DNA of 55,421 nucleotides. Origin: WLJO01 sp945889085. GTDB taxonomy: Bacteria; Actinomycetota; Acidimicrobiia; Acidimicrobiales; Ilumatobacteraceae. The notes beneath the pieces were generated by a model. That model had not been told where the DNA came from. It made no database searches and was given only the letters and a program-made list of their open reading frames with translations. Of the stretch, positions 7,657-14,894 are shown piece after piece. Each line of letters begins with the position of its first letter. Within the stretch, counting starts at the first letter, position 1. Where the stretch lies: assembly GCA_945889085.1 (NCBI GenBank), contig CAMDBM010000017.1:1-55421 (forward strand), read 5' to 3'. The translations under genes were made by a program, and so were the position numbers.

Positions 7657-8934
7657 ATGGCGCACGAGGAGGAACACCGCTGGGAGGGGAGCTTGGGGGC
7701 TCGCACCCGCCATGAGCGCCGCCCCTGCGCTTACCGAGCCTATGTCCCCGATGTGTTAGCGGGCCGGGAGTTGTTGCTGCCGGCGGATCTCGTCGCCGAC
7801 CTCGCCGACGCTGAACGGGCCGTGGCCGCCCTGCAGAACCGGAACCTCGGGTTGGCGAGCATCGAGGCCGTAGCCCGGCTCCTGCTTCGGGCCGAGTCCG
7901 TGGGCTCCTCCTACATCGAGGGGTTGCAGATCAACGCTCGTCGCCTCGCCAAGGAGGCGTTCGCCCAGCAGGCCGGACTGCCGGCCAACGACGACACTGC
8001 CCGGGCGGTCCTCGGCAACATCGCGGCAATGGGCGGTGCGCTCGAACTGGCCGACGAACCCCGTGCGGTGACCGTCGACGACCTGTGTCGGCTGCATCGG
8101 TCGCTGCTCACGGGTACCCGCGACGCGCACCTCGGCGGTGTCGTCCGGGATGAGCAGAACTGGGTCGGCGGCGTCAACCCGTGTGTCGCCGAGTTCGTCC
8201 CTCCGCCACCCCGCTATGTCGGCGGTCTGCTCGAGGACCTCTGCGAGTACCTGTCCTCCGATGCGCATGCCCCGCTCGTGCAGGCCGCGGTAGCCCACGC
8301 CCAGTTCGAGACGATCCACCCGTTCGCCGACGGCAACGGTCGGGTTGGCCGTGCGCTGATCCACTTCGTGCTGCGCCGCCGGGGCCTGGCCCCGCACTTC
8401 GTCCCGCCGGTCAGCCTCATTCTCGCCACGAACGCCGACGCCTACATCGACGGTCTCGTCGCGTACCGTCACCTCGGCTCGGCGGACTCGCGGGAGGGGT
8501 CGCAGGCTGCGGCCCGATGGATCGCCCGGTTCACTGGCGACCTGCTGCGGGCCTGCGACGCCGCTGCAGGGTTCGCCGACACCTTGGCTGAGCTCGAGCG
8601 GCAGTGGCGGAGCCAGGTCGGTCGGATCCGAGCCAACTCCGCCGTCGACGTGCTCCTCGCCGCACTACCCGGGATTCCGGTCCTCACCGTCGAGACCGCA
8701 GCGGCCACTATCGGCAGGTCCGTGGCGCGCACCAACGACGCCGTCGCAGTGCTCCTCGCCGCGAAGGTTCTGACTCAGGGCACGGTCGGCCGCCGGAACC
8801 GGGTCTTCGAGGCATCCGGTCTCCTCGACGCGATCACCGGCCTCGAACGACGCCTCGCGTCCCCCGTCGAGGACACGGCGATCGCAGCACCGTCGCGCGC
8901 CATGCCTGCTCGCCGCGATTCATCACCGGACTGA
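7657..8934 (+). CDS. Fic/DOC-family protein, class II with N-terminal inhibitory helix
   Basis: A 425-residue Fic protein, predicted to transfer AMP (or another phosphate-containing group) to hydroxyls of target proteins. The active-site motif HPFADGNGRVGR runs from His221 to Arg232 with all key residues. The autoinhibitory motif SSYIEG (84-89, Glu88) lies before the Fic core, which defines class II; the Glu would hold the enzyme off until released. After about residue 320 a winged-helix-like region follows (VETAAATIGRSVARTNDAV). The domain order (N-terminal helix, Fic, winged helix) matches stand-alone regulatory Fic proteins. It is the sole gene in the repeat-flanked island. Confidence 0.92.
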   Translation: MAHEEEHRWEGSLGARTRHERRPCAYRAYVPDVLAGRELLLPADLVADLADAERAVAALQNRNLGLASIEAVARLLLRAESVGSSYIEGLQINARRLAKEAFAQQAGLPANDDTARAVLGNIAAMGGALELADEPRAVTVDDLCRLHRSLLTGTRDAHLGGVVRDEQNWVGGVNPCVAEFVPPPPRYVGGLLEDLCEYLSSDAHAPLVQAAVAHAQFETIHPFADGNGRVGRALIHFVLRRRGLAPHFVPPVSLILATNADAYIDGLVAYRHLGSADSREGSQAAARWIARFTGDLLRACDAAAGFADTLAELERQWRSQVGRIRANSAVDVLLAALPGIPVLTVETAAATIGRSVARTNDAVAVLLAAKVLTQGTVGRRNRVFEASGLLDAITGLERRLASPVEDTAIAAPSRAMPARRDSSPD

Positions 8935-9026
8935 GCTCGAGATGGCCAAGCAGGTAGGCAAGTAGAACGCAACGGCATCAGACCGACCGCGACCCCAGAC
9001 GATTTATGCACCATCCAATCGGGCTT

Positions 9027-9060
9027 GCTGCCGAACTCAGTTCAGGTTGATGTCGGGGTC
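9027..9060. repeat. Right site of Fic island (one perfect, one degenerate arm)
   Basis: Left arm GCTGCCGAACTCA (9027-9039) and spacer GTTCAGGT (9040-9047) are identical to the left site; the right arm (9048-9060) keeps only 8 of 13 bases because it is coding sequence of the adjoining gene. The stop codon of that gene (complement of 9037-9039) lies inside the repeat. Direct orientation of the two sites would permit excision of the segment between them by a recombinase. Confidence 0.65.
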
Positions 9061-9522
9061 GTTCGCCTGCGGGCCGACTGCGCCGATCGCAGCGAAGTAG
9101 GCCGTGTGGGTGTCGATCACGTGCGCAACGTCCTCGTCGACCACGTCCATCCCCGCCTCCTCGGCGCGGGCGAGCAGGAACGCCACCTCGGAGGTCTCGT
9201 CCACGATGATCGGCAGCGCAATGTCCTGGCGCCGGTCCATCACCTTGTCGGGCTGCAGACCCTTGGCGTGGAGCCAACGCATGTGGAACGTCAGCAACTG
9301 CTCGAGCTCGTCGTAGGTGAGCCTCGCCTGCGCTGCGGCGGGCAGGTTGTCCGCCACGAAGTCGATCGCCTGCTCGATCTCGTAGACGGTTCTCGGCGCG
9401 AGGGCATCCAGACGGTGTGCCTCACGGCCGACGGTGCCGGCGGCGATGGCGAAGACGATCACGCCGGCGACGATGAGGATGACGATTCCTGCTCCGGTCA
9501 CGCCCTCGATGCTAGGCGCCAC
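9037..9522 (-). CDS. Single-pass membrane protein of unknown function
   Basis: About 161 residues from GTG 9522 (AGGA nine bases upstream); GTG 9501 is an alternative. An N-terminal hydrophobic helix (GAGIVILIVAGVIVFAIAAGT) is followed by a soluble, mostly helical cytoplasmic region: IEQAIDFVADNLPAAAQARLTYDELEQLLTFH and an acidic stretch ending NDPDINLN. It looks like the conserved actinobacterial single-pass proteins with a short helical tail; no enzymatic motif is visible. It lies immediately after the acyl-CoA dehydrogenase on the same strand. Its final codons fall in the direct repeat flanking the Fic island. Confidence 0.7.
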   Translation of the reverse strand: MAPSIEGVTGAGIVILIVAGVIVFAIAAGTVGREAHRLDALAPRTVYEIEQAIDFVADNLPAAAQARLTYDELEQLLTFHMRWLHAKGLQPDKVMDRRQDIALPIIVDETSEVAFLLARAEEAGMDVVDEDVAHVIDTHTAYFAAIGAVGPQANDPDINLN

Positions 9523-9610
9523 CCGTCGTGGTCCTGTGAAATACGCGACAGAGCGGCGGGTTTCCCCGCCGCTCTGCCCAGTTGTTTCGAGTTGTCGCTG
9601 TGGCGCTGGC

Positions 9611-10726
9611 TCAGATGCCGATGCGCTGTGCGAGCTGCTCGCGGTGGTAGGTCGGGTCTCCGAACAGGAGCTCGGAGGACTTCGCACGCTTGAAGTACAG
9701 GTGCGCCGGGTGCTCCCACGTGAAGCCGATGCCACCGTGGATCTGGATGTTCTCGGCCGTGGCGTGGAAGTACGCCTCCGAGCAGTAGGCCTTGGCAAGC
9801 GAGGCCACCGACGGCAGTTCCTCGTTCATCTCTGCGGCACACCACATGCCGTAGTACGCAGCGGACTTGGCTGACTCAACCTCGAGCAGCATGTCTGCGC
9901 ACTTGTGCTTGATGGCCTGGAACGAACCGATCGGGCGGCCGAACTGCACGCGCACCTTGGCGTACTCGACGGCCATGTTGAGCACCTTCTGTGCACCGCC
10001 GACCTGCTCGGCAGCGAGGCCGACAGCGGCGAGGTCGAGCACCTTGTGGAGCACGCTCCAGCCCTGGCCCTCGGTGCCGATCAGCTTGCCGGGCGTGTCC
10101 TTCAGTTCCAGTTTGGCCTGCTTGCGCGTCTGGTCCATGGTGGACAGCGCCGTGCGGGTGAGGCCGGCAGCGTTGCCCTCGACGGCGAACAGGCTCGTGC
10201 CCTTGCCCGTCTTGGCGGCAACGATGATGAGGCCGGCGGTGTGGCCGTCGAGCACGAACGACTTCGTGCCGGTGATCTTGAAGTCGCTGCCGGAACCGGA
10301 GGCCGTAGCGGTGATGCCGCTCTCGTCCCACTTGCCGGAGGGCTCGGTGTAGGCGAGCGTCGCGATGGTGGTGCCTGCGGCGATGCCGGGCAGGTACGCC
10401 TTCTTCGCTGCCTCGTCACCCGAGAGCAGCAGCGTGTTCGCCGCGAGCACGACAGTGGAGTAGTACGGAGCGCACAGCAGTGAGCGACCCATCTCCTCGA
10501 GCACGATGCCGAGCTCGACAAACGAGTAGCCCGAGCCGCCGTACTGCTCGGGGATGGCGAGACCCTGCAGGCCCATCTGCTCACCCATCTGGCTCCACAC
10601 AGCGGCGTCGTAGCCGTCGGTGGTCTCCATGAGTGCACGGACATCGGTCTCGGCGGACTTGGCGTCGAGGAACGCGCGGACGGTCTTGCGCAGTTCTTCC
10701 TGTTCTTCGGTGAAGGCAAAGTTCAT
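9611..10726 (-). CDS. Acyl-CoA dehydrogenase family protein
   Basis: A 371-residue FAD-dependent acyl-CoA dehydrogenase that would introduce an alpha,beta double bond into an acyl-CoA. The start MNFAFTEEQEELRKTVRAF is the standard N-terminal helix. Further marks are LAIPEQYGGSGYSFVELGIVLEEMG, YTEPSG in the flavin-binding strand region, VQFGRPIGSFQAIKHKCADM and the C-terminal IHGGIGFTWEHPAHLYFKRA. The C-terminal type is that of actinobacterial FadE/ChsE-like subunits that can work as heteromers. The usual T-E-x-x-A/G-S-D motif is altered (EPSGKWDESG), so activity may need a partner. The substrate is unknown. Confidence 0.9.
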   Translation of the reverse strand: MNFAFTEEQEELRKTVRAFLDAKSAETDVRALMETTDGYDAAVWSQMGEQMGLQGLAIPEQYGGSGYSFVELGIVLEEMGRSLLCAPYYSTVVLAANTLLLSGDEAAKKAYLPGIAAGTTIATLAYTEPSGKWDESGITATASGSGSDFKITGTKSFVLDGHTAGLIIVAAKTGKGTSLFAVEGNAAGLTRTALSTMDQTRKQAKLELKDTPGKLIGTEGQGWSVLHKVLDLAAVGLAAEQVGGAQKVLNMAVEYAKVRVQFGRPIGSFQAIKHKCADMLLEVESAKSAAYYGMWCAAEMNEELPSVASLAKAYCSEAYFHATAENIQIHGGIGFTWEHPAHLYFKRAKSSELLFGDPTYHREQLAQRIGI

Positions 10727-10771
10727 GGCGACATTCTGGTCGGCACCCCACTCCCCCGCAAGCGCCAATGT

Positions 10772-10785
10772 GTACACTGGTGTAC
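10772..10785. promoter_or_regulatory. Operator-like palindrome of the toxin-antitoxin operon
   Basis: GTACAC and GTGTAC are perfect inverted arms around TG, ending two bases before ATG 10788. TACACT inside it (10773-10778) is a plausible -10 box, and the transcript would then start at or next to the ATG, giving a leaderless message. A repressor bound here would block the promoter directly, as expected for antitoxin autoregulation. Confidence 0.5.
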
Positions 10786-10787
10786 GC

Positions 10788-11063
10788 ATGCGTCGAATCG
10801 GCATTCGTGAGCTCCGGGCGGGCGTGGCAACCGCCGTGCGTCAGGCCGGGGCCGGCGAGCGTTTCACCGTCACCGTCGATGGCAGGCCAGCTGCCCAGCT
10901 CGGCCCTTTGGAAGGCAACGACAACAGCGTCGGGATCGACGACCTGGTCGCTGCAGGCCTGCTCGTTGCCCCGCGGCGCTCCGGTCCGGCCCGGCCCACG
11001 GATCCCGTCCCGGCCTGGGCGGGTGCCCGGCTCGACCGCCTCCTGCGGGAGCTGCGCGGGTGA
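10788..11063 (+). CDS. Antitoxin, Phd/YefM (prevent-host-death) type
   Basis: A 91-residue protein with the family N-terminus IGIRELRAGVATAVRQ, then RFTVTVDGRPAAQLGPL, which forms the DNA-binding dimer fold. The C-terminal half (IDDLVAAGLL onward) is the less ordered toxin-wrapping tail. ATG 10788 is chosen because the conserved fold starts there, although the frame is open further upstream into the acyl-CoA dehydrogenase start. The stop overlaps the toxin start by four bases (GTGA). It is expected to neutralise the PIN toxin and repress its own promoter. Confidence 0.87.
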   Translation: MRRIGIRELRAGVATAVRQAGAGERFTVTVDGRPAAQLGPLEGNDNSVGIDDLVAAGLLVAPRRSGPARPTDPVPAWAGARLDRLLRELRG

Positions 11064-11464
11064 CGCTGTACGCCGACGCGTCGGCGCTCGTTGCACGTCA
11101 CCTCGACGTGCCGGCCCGTGCTGTGGCACTTGAGGCCTTCGCAAACAATGCCGTGTGGTGCACCTCCGCAATGGCCCTCACCGAGGCACTTGCCCTCATC
11201 GACCGCCTCACCGACGACCTCGACGTGCGGGAGCAGGTGGAGGACCTCGTGCGTCTCGACTGGGACCGGCTGCACCTCGTGCCGGTGGACCAACGCTGCC
11301 TCGACCGTGCGGCAGTACTCGCCCGCGAACAACCACTTCGCCTGTCGGACGCAATCCACCTCGCAGCGGCAGACCGGCTACCACGACCGCTGGCGTTCCT
11401 CACCTTCGACCCAGCGCAGATCCCCGTTGCGTTGTCGCTCGGCTTCGACGTGGTCTCGACGTGA
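11060..11464 (+). CDS. vapC: PIN-domain toxin (VapC family ribonuclease)
   Basis: A 134-residue PIN nuclease. The four acidic metal ligands are in place: Asp6 (LYADASAL), Glu42 (ALTEALAL), Asp97 (RLSDAIHLA) and Asp117 (FLTFDPAQ). VapC toxins cleave tRNA, rRNA or mRNA and are held inactive by the upstream antitoxin. It begins with GTG overlapping the antitoxin stop by four bases, so translation is coupled. The pairing of a PIN toxin with a Phd-type antitoxin is common in actinomycetes. The RNA target cannot be predicted. Confidence 0.9.
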   Translation: MTLYADASALVARHLDVPARAVALEAFANNAVWCTSAMALTEALALIDRLTDDLDVREQVEDLVRLDWDRLHLVPVDQRCLDRAAVLAREQPLRLSDAIHLAAADRLPRPLAFLTFDPAQIPVALSLGFDVVST

Positions 11465-11495
11465 TCCGACCGGGACCCGTGCGAGAATGACACCT

Positions 11496-12110
11496 ATGAG
11501 CACCCTGCACTGGAGCGACAGCCGCCTCGAGGTCCACCGCGTGGTCGTCGGACCGTACGAGAACAACGTGTTCGTCATCCGCTGCAAAGAGACCGGTGAG
11601 GGCGTCCTCATCGACGCAGCGAACGAGCACGAACTGCTGCTCGAGATGTGTCAGCGCCTCGGCGTGAAGCGGGTACTGGAGACCCACGGCCATGGCGATC
11701 ACATCCAGGCGGTGCCCGCAATGCGTGAGGCTGGCTACGAGGTCGCCGTGACGGCGCTCGACGCGCCACGCCTGAAAGAGGTGGGCTACGACGTGTTCCT
11801 CGACGACAAAGAGATCATCGAGGTAGGCCGCCTGCGTCTCCACGTCATCCACAACCCGGGCCATACCGAAGGTTCGGTCTCGTTCAAGGTCGAGGACGCT
11901 CCCCTGCTGTTCAGCGGCGACACCCTGTTCCCCGGCGGCCCCGGCAACGCCACGTTCGACGGCGGCAGCTTCGAGCAGATCATCCACTCGATCGACACCA
12001 AGTTGTTCACCTTCCCGGCCGACACGATCATCCTCCCCGGCCACGGCGGCGACTCGACGATCGGCACCGAGCGCCCCCACCTCCGGGAATGGGTGGACCG
12101 GGGCTGGTGA
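11496..12110 (+). CDS. Metallo-beta-lactamase-fold hydrolase, glyoxalase II-like
   Basis: A 204-residue MBL-fold protein with the full dinuclear metal set: His64-x-His66-x-Asp68-His69 (THGHGDH), His123 (NPGHTEGS), Asp142 (FSGDTLF) and His183 (LPGHGG). The short C-terminus lacks the helical substrate domain of true glyoxalase II, so another thioester or similar hydrolysis is equally possible. The frame is open upstream to 11091 within the toxin gene; ATG 11496 begins the family fold. It is a soluble cytoplasmic enzyme, 31 bases after the PIN gene but probably unrelated to it. Confidence 0.88.
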   Translation: MSTLHWSDSRLEVHRVVVGPYENNVFVIRCKETGEGVLIDAANEHELLLEMCQRLGVKRVLETHGHGDHIQAVPAMREAGYEVAVTALDAPRLKEVGYDVFLDDKEIIEVGRLRLHVIHNPGHTEGSVSFKVEDAPLLFSGDTLFPGGPGNATFDGGSFEQIIHSIDTKLFTFPADTIILPGHGGDSTIGTERPHLREWVDRGW

Positions 12111-12176
12111 GCCCCCGCACCCGGCCTGTCGTGCCCGGGTGTGACCGATGCAACAGACTGTGGTGAACTTCTGGGG

Positions 12177-12194
12177 TGCCGGGAGAACCCGGCA
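12177..12194. terminator. Hairpin between the MBL gene and the AMP-ligase gene
   Basis: Seven-base arms TGCCGGG and CCCGGCA enclose the tetraloop AGAA, 66 bases after the MBL-hydrolase stop and 24 bases before the next start. No T-run follows, so it could be a weak terminator or a leader hairpin near the ribosome binding site of the downstream gene. Confidence 0.35.
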
Positions 12195-12218
12195 GAAGCC
12201 GTACACGTCTGGAACAGC

Positions 12219-13712
12219 ATGAATCTCCTCGTCCTCCTCGAAATGTCCTCCGGCGCCATGGGCGACCGGGTGACCGTCGGTGCGCTCGATGGTGGGCTCA
12301 CCTTTGAGCGGCTCTTCGATCGTGCCGCCCGGGGCGCCACGTACCTGCGCAACCATTCCGGAGAGCGCCTGCTCTATGCGGGTATCTCCTCCCCGGTGCT
12401 CCCGGTGGCGATGTATGCGTCGTCGTGGGCCGGCAAGCCGTACGTGCCGCTCAACTACCGCCTCGCCGACGACCGACTCCGCATGCTCATCGGCCGCCAG
12501 GCGCCAGCCGTGCTCGTCTGCGACCCGGGCACCGAGGATCGCTTCGCCGGCATCGAGGGCATCGAGGTGCTCACCACCGATGCATTCAACGCCGCCATCG
12601 CCGCCGCAGAAGCCGCCGAACCCGACTGGTCGATGGACGAGGACGATGTCGCCGTACTGCTCCACACCAGCGGCACCACGGGTGACCCGAAGATCGCGAT
12701 CCTCCGCCAGAAGCACCTCACTGCGTACGTGCTCGGCTCCATCGAGTTCATGGGCGCCGGCGAGGAAGAGGCCACACTCGTGTCGGTGCCGCCGTATCAC
12801 ATCGCCGGAATCGCAGCGATGATCACGTCGGGCTTCTCGGGGCGACGCATCGTGCAACTACCCACGTTCGAGCCCGCCGAGTGGGTGCGCCTCGTTCGGG
12901 ACAACGCCGTCACCCACGCAATGGTTGTGCCAACCATGCTCGGGCGAATCCTCGACGAACTCGAGGACGGACTCGGGCTGCCGAGCATCCAGCACCTGTC
13001 CTACGGCGGTGGCCGCATGCCGCTCCCTGTCATCGAGCGCGCGATGAAGCTGCTGCCCCAGGTCAACTTCGTGAACGCCTACGGCCTCACCGAGACCTCG
13101 TCGTCCATCGCCGTTCTCGGCCCGCAGGACCACCGTGACGCCTGGTCGTCCGACGATCCGCTCGTGCGCCGCCGCCTCGGCTCGGTTGGCAAGCCGCTGC
13201 CCACCGTGGAGATCTCCATTCGCGGCCCGCTCGGCGAGGAACTGCCCATCGGCGAGAAGGGCGAGATCTGGGTGCGTGGCGATCAGGTATCGGGCGAGTA
13301 CGCCTCCAAGCGAGCGCTCAACCAGGACGGCTGGTTCCCGACGAACGACGCCGGCTCCTTCGACGAGGGCGGCTACCTGTTCATCGAGGGCCGCATCGAC
13401 GACGTGATCGTGCGCGGCGGCGAGAACCTCTCCCCCGGCGAGATCGAGGACGTGCTGCTGCAGCACCCGTCCGTGAGCGAAGCGGCTGTGGTCGGCATCC
13501 CGAGCGACGAGTGGGGCGAGGCAGTCGCCGCCTTCGTCGTGCTGCACGACGGCCGGGCGATGACTGCCCAAGAGGTCTCCGACTGGATCGTGAAGCACCT
13601 GCGCTCCTCCCGCAAGCCCGAGCACATCGAGTTCCGCGCCGACCTGCCGTACAACGAGACCGGCAAGCTGCTGCGCCGGGAACTCAAGGCCCAGTTCACC
13701 CCGGCCCCGTAA
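12219..13712 (+). CDS. Acyl-CoA synthetase (AMP-forming ligase)
   Basis: A 497-residue ANL-superfamily ligase: acid + ATP + CoA gives acyl-CoA through an acyl-adenylate. The P-loop-like A3 motif LLHTSGTTGDPK, the A5 motif NAYGLTETSS, and GRIDDVIVRGGENLSPGEIEDVL (hinge) are all present. The catalytic Lys is in the C-terminal ETGKLLRREL. The upstream GTG 12141 would lead through the hairpin at 12177, so ATG 12219 is preferred; its ribosome binding site is weak. It is probably co-expressed with the hot-dog hydratase genes downstream. The acid substrate is unknown. Confidence 0.9.
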   Translation: MNLLVLLEMSSGAMGDRVTVGALDGGLTFERLFDRAARGATYLRNHSGERLLYAGISSPVLPVAMYASSWAGKPYVPLNYRLADDRLRMLIGRQAPAVLVCDPGTEDRFAGIEGIEVLTTDAFNAAIAAAEAAEPDWSMDEDDVAVLLHTSGTTGDPKIAILRQKHLTAYVLGSIEFMGAGEEEATLVSVPPYHIAGIAAMITSGFSGRRIVQLPTFEPAEWVRLVRDNAVTHAMVVPTMLGRILDELEDGLGLPSIQHLSYGGGRMPLPVIERAMKLLPQVNFVNAYGLTETSSSIAVLGPQDHRDAWSSDDPLVRRRLGSVGKPLPTVEISIRGPLGEELPIGEKGEIWVRGDQVSGEYASKRALNQDGWFPTNDAGSFDEGGYLFIEGRIDDVIVRGGENLSPGEIEDVLLQHPSVSEAAVVGIPSDEWGEAVAAFVVLHDGRAMTAQEVSDWIVKHLRSSRKPEHIEFRADLPYNETGKLLRRELKAQFTPAP

Positions 13713-13783
13713 CGGCTTCGGCGCCGGCACCCAAGAGCGAGTAAGAACTACCTATCCATCACCGCACATCCGGAGGTCCGTGC

Positions 13784-14281
13784 ATGGCAATCGACAAGTT
13801 CCCCGTCGAGGCGACACACATCATGATGTTCGCTCGCGCGATCGGCGACACCAATCCCATCTATTCCGACGCGGAGTACGCCAAGGGCACCGAGGTCGGT
13901 GCGGTAATCGCACCGCCCACGTTCGTGCAGGCAAGCGCCCAGTTCGACGACCAATACCCGTTGCGCCCCATGCCGGGCAAGCCGTGGTTCGGCTCCGGCA
14001 AGGAGGCCACGGGCCTGAAGAAGGACCCAAAGGGTGACGGCGGTGGCAACGGGGGCGGGCTCCACGCGGAGCAGCACTACGAGTACCACCGGCCGCTACG
14101 CGCTGGCGAGGTGCTCACCGCCACCAACCTCGCCCCCAAGGCCTGGGAGAAGGAAGGTCGCCGCGGCGGCAAGTTGCTGTTCAGCGAAACCACCACCGAG
14201 TACCGCACGGTCGCTGGCGAGTTGGTGGTCACTGCACGCGGTGTTGGCGTGCGTACCGAGAAGGTGGTGGAGTCCAAGTGA
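13784..14281 (+). CDS. Hot-dog (MaoC-like) dehydratase subunit, FAS1-type N-terminal domain
   Basis: A 165-residue MaoC-like subunit. The helix region FARAIGDTNPIY keeps Asp22 but has Tyr27 where catalytic hydratases carry His, so this is likely the structural or substrate-gating half of a heterodimer, like mycobacterial HadA. An unusual glycine-rich insert (residues about 84-92) precedes the second half LHAEQHYEYHRPLRAGEVL. GGAGG seven bases before ATG supports the start. The stop overlaps the next gene by four bases, so stoichiometric synthesis is expected. Proposed role: hydration of enoyl-CoA (or -ACP) with its partner. Confidence 0.82.
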   Translation: MAIDKFPVEATHIMMFARAIGDTNPIYSDAEYAKGTEVGAVIAPPTFVQASAQFDDQYPLRPMPGKPWFGSGKEATGLKKDPKGDGGGNGGGLHAEQHYEYHRPLRAGEVLTATNLAPKAWEKEGRRGGKLLFSETTTEYRTVAGELVVTARGVGVRTEKVVESK

Positions 14282-14697
14282 GCCTCAAGGCGAGCGAACT
14301 CAAGGTTGGCGACAGCCGCGAGGTGGTCGTCGTAGACGACCTCTCCCGCACACAGATCGTCATGTACGCCGGCGCGTCGGGTGACTACAACCCGTTGCAC
14401 ACCGACGACAAGTTCACCCAGGAAGTCGCCAAGTACCCGTCGGTATTCGCACACGGCATGCTCTCCATGGGCATGACGGGCCGGGTGCTCACCGATTGGG
14501 TGGGCGACGGACGCCTCACCAAGTACGGCGTGCGCTTCACCAAGCAGGTGTTCCCGGGCGCAACCCTCACCACGACGGCAACCGTCGAGGCGATCCGCAA
14601 CGAGGGCGGCGTGAACTACGCCGACTTCATGGTGGTCACCAAGGACCAGGACGGCGATGCCGTGATCACCGGTACCGCCACCGCACGCCTGGACTGA
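14278..14697 (+). CDS. MaoC-like (R)-enoyl-CoA hydratase subunit, catalytic
   Basis: A 139-residue single hot-dog protein starting with GTG 14278, coupled to the preceding subunit through GTGA. The hydratase motif YAGASGDYNPLHTDD has both catalytic residues, Asp36 and His41. HGMLSMGMTGRVLTDW and FTKQVFPGATL are the usual later segments. Together with the His-lacking partner upstream it should form a HadAB-like (or ChsH-like) heterodimer adding water to trans-2-enoyl thioesters. It is followed by a strong terminator, so the ligase-hydratase unit ends here. Confidence 0.87.
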   Translation: MSLKASELKVGDSREVVVVDDLSRTQIVMYAGASGDYNPLHTDDKFTQEVAKYPSVFAHGMLSMGMTGRVLTDWVGDGRLTKYGVRFTKQVFPGATLTTTATVEAIRNEGGVNYADFMVVTKDQDGDAVITGTATARLD

Positions 14698-14716
14698 CCC
14701 ACGCCAGATTCCTCGG

Positions 14717-14776
14717 GGATCTCGGTCTGTTTCTGGCGACCTGTCCGCCAGAAGTAGACCGAGATCCTTGCGTTTT
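14717..14776 (+). terminator. Strong intrinsic terminator with 22-bp stem
   Basis: Arms 14717-14738 and 14746-14767 pair along all 22 positions in RNA, with two adjacent G-U wobbles and otherwise Watson-Crick, around a seven-base loop; a T-rich tail (TTGCGTTTT) follows. It lies 20 bases after the hydratase stop and ends the ligase-hydratase operon. The two wobbles replace pairs on both sides, so the stem seems to be maintained at the RNA level. Confidence 0.85.
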
Positions 14777-14894
14777 GGGCTTGTTGCCCCCTCCGGCAAG
14801 GGTGGCGAGCGGTCCCGGACCCGGAAGATCTCGCACATTCCCCGCGCGTGGGCCAGACTTACCGTGTTACCGGGCGACGAGCAGGGAGAACACG

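Larger units (their letters stand above)
7536..9050. mobile_element. Candidate mobile island carrying a Fic gene
   Basis: A 1.5-kb segment bounded by an exact 24-base direct repeat (7536-7559 and 9027-9050). The inner ends also match as inverted repeats: 7557-7576 against 9020-9039 is an exact 20-base match, and similarity continues for about 15 more bases. The right repeat covers the stop codon of the membrane-protein gene at 9037, a position typical of site-specific insertion. The only gene inside is fic; there is no integrase or transposase, so movement would need a factor in trans or the element is decayed. Confidence 0.5.

Noticed and set aside
7536..9060. Ordinary insertion sequence
   Set aside because: No transposase is encoded; the only gene is fic. 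Terminal inversions and an 8-base duplication were kept as an alternative reading of the candidate mobile island.
11400..12857. 485-codon minus-strand frame opposite the MBL hydrolase and ligase
   Set aside because: It covers two well-supported genes and an intergenic hairpin and shows shadow-type low-complexity composition.
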